From: Treponema sp.
Lineage (GTDB): Bacteria > Spirochaetota > Spirochaetia > Treponematales > Breznakiellaceae
Length of the DNA: 15,806 bases
NCBI GenBank assembly: GCA_031259345.1
Contig: JAIRLQ010000249.1
Span: 1 to 15,806 of the forward strand
Direction: 5' to 3'
Position numbers and translations under genes: made by a program. Every line of letters starts with the position of its first letter. Position 1 is the stretch's first letter. The notes beneath the pieces are model-generated. The model saw only the letters and a list, made by a program, of their open reading frames with translations, was not told the DNA's origin and made no database searches. This document shows positions 13,855 to 15,806 of this stretch, piece after piece.

Positions 13855-14947
13855 GCTTTTGCCGGTTATTTTTTTGCTTGCCGCCCCCCTCTACCCCCAG
13901 CAAAACGACGAAACCGCCCTTGCCACCTTTTCCGACCCCACCCGCGTTTGGGGAAACGGCGTTGAGCGCGTTATAGAAGAAGCGTACCGCGCCTGTTTTA
14001 AAACAAAAATCATCGGCGGCAAGGTAATGAACCTAAGAATGCCCTTTGCCCAGGAAGGCGAACGGGACGCCCTTACGGAAGAGGAATGGGGCTTTTTGGA
14101 AGGCGGCAAGGGAAACCCCGCCTTTCTTTGGGAAAAAATTGACGAAGTTTTGGGCAGCCCCGACTTTTCCCTTTATGTCGCGGCACTCTCGGACGGCAAG
14201 GAAAAAGTCCTTATTTTTGACCTTCCAAGCCAAAGCTGGACCGTAACCCGCGACCTTTTTGAACTTGCGCGCATGAAAGCCGGTTCCTACCGGGGCCTTC
14301 CCCACCGGCCCTATGTGTTTGCCTCGGGCAAGGGCGTCGAAGAGCAGGACGTGTATAACTACCTCTATTGCGTGGGCCTTACCGGAATGGACTGTTCGGG
14401 CTTTGTCTGGCACGTGCTTAGCAGCATTACCAAAGCGGCGGGAACGGATCTGGGACAGTCCCTAAGCCGGGTTTTGGGAGTACGGAAAGGCGACAACCCC
14501 TCCCGCTACGCGGGGACAAATTTTTACAACTCAAAAAGCTCCCAGATTGTCCCTGTGGAAAACAAGATTTCGAGCCTGCGCCCCGGGGACATACTCCTTT
14601 ACCGAAACGAAAACGGCGGCATGGCCCATTCGGCTATCATTCAATCCGTAAACCTTAACAACGGCATAATACGTTACCTTCAATGCACCGATGAAGCGCC
14701 GCTAGGGGAACGGGGGGTGCATGAATCGTTTATTTATTTTGATCCCGCCAATACCGGCGCGGGCTTACACGACCCCTCCCTGGTTTGGACACAAGCCCGC
14801 TACCCCCCCTTTCCGGGAGAAAAATCCCGGCCCTTTTCCGACGACGGCGAACGGTTTAGGGCGTACCCCGAATTGGGGGGAGGCAGAATTGTGCGTTTAA
14901 AGCAGGTAGCGGCGGCAATAGAAAAAATCAACAGGAACAAAAGATAA
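13844..14947 (+). CDS. Exported NlpC/P60-like cysteine peptidase
   Basis: Probable peptidoglycan endopeptidase or amidase acting in the periplasm. The 367 residues start with a short hydrophobic leader (MLFKLLPVIFLLAAPLYPQ), likely a signal peptide. A domain of about 120 residues follows that I do not recognise, then a C-terminal NlpC/P60-like fold: catalytic Cys184 in GMDCSGFVWHVL, the usual LRPGDILLYRN segment, and His262 in MAHSAIIQ. A polar third residue may lie in YLQCTDE. The spacing between Cys and His (78 residues) is longer than in compact NlpC domains because of an insert with SRYAGTNFYNS. I chose ATG at 13844 over the adjacent GTG at 13841; AGAG is the only SD-like sequence. The start overlaps the nagB end by 11 bases, coupling wall cleavage with amino-sugar breakdown. 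It ends 14 bases from the convergent neighbour. Confidence 0.82.
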   Translation: MLFKLLPVIFLLAAPLYPQQNDETALATFSDPTRVWGNGVERVIEEAYRACFKTKIIGGKVMNLRMPFAQEGERDALTEEEWGFLEGGKGNPAFLWEKIDEVLGSPDFSLYVAALSDGKEKVLIFDLPSQSWTVTRDLFELARMKAGSYRGLPHRPYVFASGKGVEEQDVYNYLYCVGLTGMDCSGFVWHVLSSITKAAGTDLGQSLSRVLGVRKGDNPSRYAGTNFYNSKSSQIVPVENKISSLRPGDILLYRNENGGMAHSAIIQSVNLNNGIIRYLQCTDEAPLGERGVHESFIYFDPANTGAGLHDPSLVWTQARYPPFPGEKSRPFSDDGERFRAYPELGGGRIVRLKQVAAAIEKINRNKR

Positions 14948-14961
14948 CACAGGGCCTCCCA

Positions 14962-15648
14962 TTACGGGATAATGGCGCTCTGAATCTCGCTGGGATGGCC
15001 CAGTACCCCCCCTTCGGTCTGCCATTGCATAGTGATGTACACCGTTTTGCCCCGGTCCTCTTCTTTGAATTGCAGGATAAACGGGGTGCGGGTTGCCAGG
15101 GCGTGTTCGGTCAGGGCCTTTTCGTCCGCCGGGGGCGCGTCCAGGATCCCCCAGGACACCAGGGCGCCGTTCATGCCGTAGGGCCTGGCCTTGCTGGCGC
15201 TGCCCTGGTCTTTAAAGGGGAGGGCCAGGCGGCGGATATCCTTGACCACGATGGAGAACTCCGGGCGGGTTTTAGGCTTCCCCGTAGGGGTGCGTGTCGT
15301 GTCCAGTTCGGGGATGCCCATCTTGGCCCGGTCCTCGGGGGTAACCGGCGGATAGCGGAGGAAGCGCTTGACAAAGGTGCGCAGGGTTTTTTCCAGCACC
15401 TTGCGGGTGCGGTTTTTTTCCTCCGTTTCCGCGGAGGTATGGGGGATTTTGGTCTTGACGTACGCGGCGTCCCAGGCCGCGCAGGCGCCGTTAAGCTCCG
15501 CAAGGGACTCCGTGGGGATAAAAGTCCAGGGCGGGGGAACCGACTCCGGCGGGGCGTTTACCTTTGTGTTCACATAAACCACGATGTTTTTTGCGAAACT
15601 GTCAAAATCAGCGTCTTTTCCGGGAATGTACGATTTTGAATGAGCCAT
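14962..15648 (-). CDS. Hypothetical protein with C-terminal beta-rich domain
   Basis: A 228-residue protein without signal peptide or membrane segment. The start MAHSKSYIPGKDADFDSFAKNIV resembles, from memory, a group of hypothetical proteins frequent in Treponema and Bacteroidetes that open with a similar YIP-x-x-DxDF phrase. These have a helical N-terminal half and end in an immunoglobulin/fibronectin-like domain with a phrase like WSDIxxAIIP; here it is HPSEIQSAIIP. The N-terminal half (about 1-115) is helical and charged. The C-terminal half has YGMNGALVSWGILDAPPADE and GKTVYITMQWQTEGG, typical of a beta sandwich. The function of these relatives is not known to me. The ATG at 15648 is chosen because AAGGAGAG lies upstream; a TTG at 15699 would add 17 unlikely residues. 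Its leader RNA has a strong hairpin just before the SD. Convergent with the peptidase gene, 14 bases apart, with no visible terminator. Confidence 0.75.
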   Translation of the reverse strand: MAHSKSYIPGKDADFDSFAKNIVVYVNTKVNAPPESVPPPWTFIPTESLAELNGACAAWDAAYVKTKIPHTSAETEEKNRTRKVLEKTLRTFVKRFLRYPPVTPEDRAKMGIPELDTTRTPTGKPKTRPEFSIVVKDIRRLALPFKDQGSASKARPYGMNGALVSWGILDAPPADEKALTEHALATRTPFILQFKEEDRGKTVYITMQWQTEGGVLGHPSEIQSAIIP

Positions 15649-15665
15649 ACTGCTCTCCTTTTTAT

Positions 15666-15680
15666 GCCCCCAAAGGGGGC
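15666..15680. repeat. GC-rich triloop hairpin in leader of the hypothetical gene
   Basis: GCCCCC (15666-15671) and GGGGGC (15675-15680) pair perfectly around AAA. On the minus strand this lies just upstream of the SD, so it could stabilise the mRNA or limit translation. On the plus strand it is followed by GTTTT and would resemble a weak terminator, but no plus-strand gene ends nearby. Confidence 0.65.
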
Positions 15681-15690
15681 GTTTTATAGT

Positions 15691-15741
15691 ATCCGCCAAC
15701 GGCGGATGATTCCTTTGCGGCTGCCCGCCACAGGCGGGCAG
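15691..15741. repeat. Two further perfect triloop hairpins
   Basis: ATCCGCC/GGCGGAT around AAC (15691-15707) and CTGCCCGCC/GGCGGGCAG around ACA (15721-15741). Both share the core CCGCC-NNN-GGCGG, so they look like members of one family of short palindromic repeats. No reading frame of interest crosses them. Confidence 0.7.
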
Positions 15742-15754
15742 TTCCGTAGTTTGC

Positions 15755-15806
15755 CGGCGCCGACCGCCTGGCTGTCGAGCGGCTCCGCTGTTGTTGCGAG
15801 CCGCTC
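15755..15806. repeat. Palindromes at the window end
   Basis: CGGCGCCG (15755-15762) is self-complementary, and GAGCGGC (15777-15783) pairs with GCCGCTC (15800-15806) around a 16-base loop; this stem may extend past the window. With the preceding hairpins this makes a region of about 140 bp that is mostly inverted repeats. No gene is visible in 15700-15806. Confidence 0.55.

Noticed and set aside
14995..15639. Plus-strand open frame of 214 codons, glycine and arginine rich
   Set aside because: It is antisense to the hypothetical gene at 14962-15648, which has a good SD and a protein-like composition; the plus-strand product looks like a frame artefact of GC-rich DNA.
15666..15685. Rho-independent terminator on the plus strand
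   Set aside because: The stem followed by GTTTT resembles one, but the nearest plus-strand gene ends about 700 bases upstream with an opposing gene between, so it is listed as a leader hairpin.
1..15806. CRISPR array, tRNA, rRNA, transposase or integrase
   Set aside because: No regularly spaced direct repeats, no cloverleaf-like or rRNA-like sequence, and no mobile-element protein were found by eye on either strand.

Overview
The window looks like chromosomal DNA from a spirochaete, most likely a gut treponeme. This is inferred from gene content: a spirochaete-style Dus protein, a YesM/YesN pair beside a sugar ABC transporter, and a hypothetical protein of a type I recall from Treponema and Bacteroidetes. 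Base composition is balanced and there are many GC-rich stem-loops between genes. I see no phage, transposase, integrase, tRNA, rRNA or CRISPR. All genes look intact except the first, which is cut by the window edge.

Layout. (1) 1-962, minus: a tRNA-dihydrouridine synthase with a perfect 30-bp palindrome inside its reading frame. (2) 1163-2899, plus: a stand-alone receiver (CheY-like) protein, then a complete flavodiiron protein (oxygen or nitric oxide reductase). (3) 2979-11568, minus: a seven-gene run read from right to left. It encodes a sugar permease, a two-domain ATPase, a periplasmic binding protein, a DeoC-type aldolase, a uroporphyrinogen-decarboxylase/MtaA-family protein, a YesM-type sensor kinase and a YesN-type AraC response regulator. 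(4) 11818-14947, plus and divergent from (3): nagA, nagB and a secreted NlpC/P60-like cysteine peptidase. (5) 14962-15648, minus: a lineage-specific hypothetical protein whose upstream region is a cluster of stem-loops running to the window end.

How the parts may work together. The seven-gene run looks like a self-contained module: it senses an extracellular compound (YesM/YesN), imports it (ABC transporter) and breaks it down (aldolase plus a protein from the corrinoid methyltransferase/UroD family). The substrate cannot be read from sequence. The divergent nag operon converts N-acetylglucosamine 6-phosphate to fructose 6-phosphate and is translationally linked to a putative wall endopeptidase, which suggests use or recycling of peptidoglycan. 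The two operons share a 249-bp divergent control region (11569-11817) with a strong inverted repeat, a recurring 11-bp motif and one copy of a 39-bp palindromic element. The second copy of that element lies inside the transporter operon, just after the binding-protein gene. The most unusual points are this paired element and its neighbouring hairpins, the methyltransferase-family gene inside a sugar-uptake operon, and the stem-loop clusters at 1029-1113 and 15666-15806.
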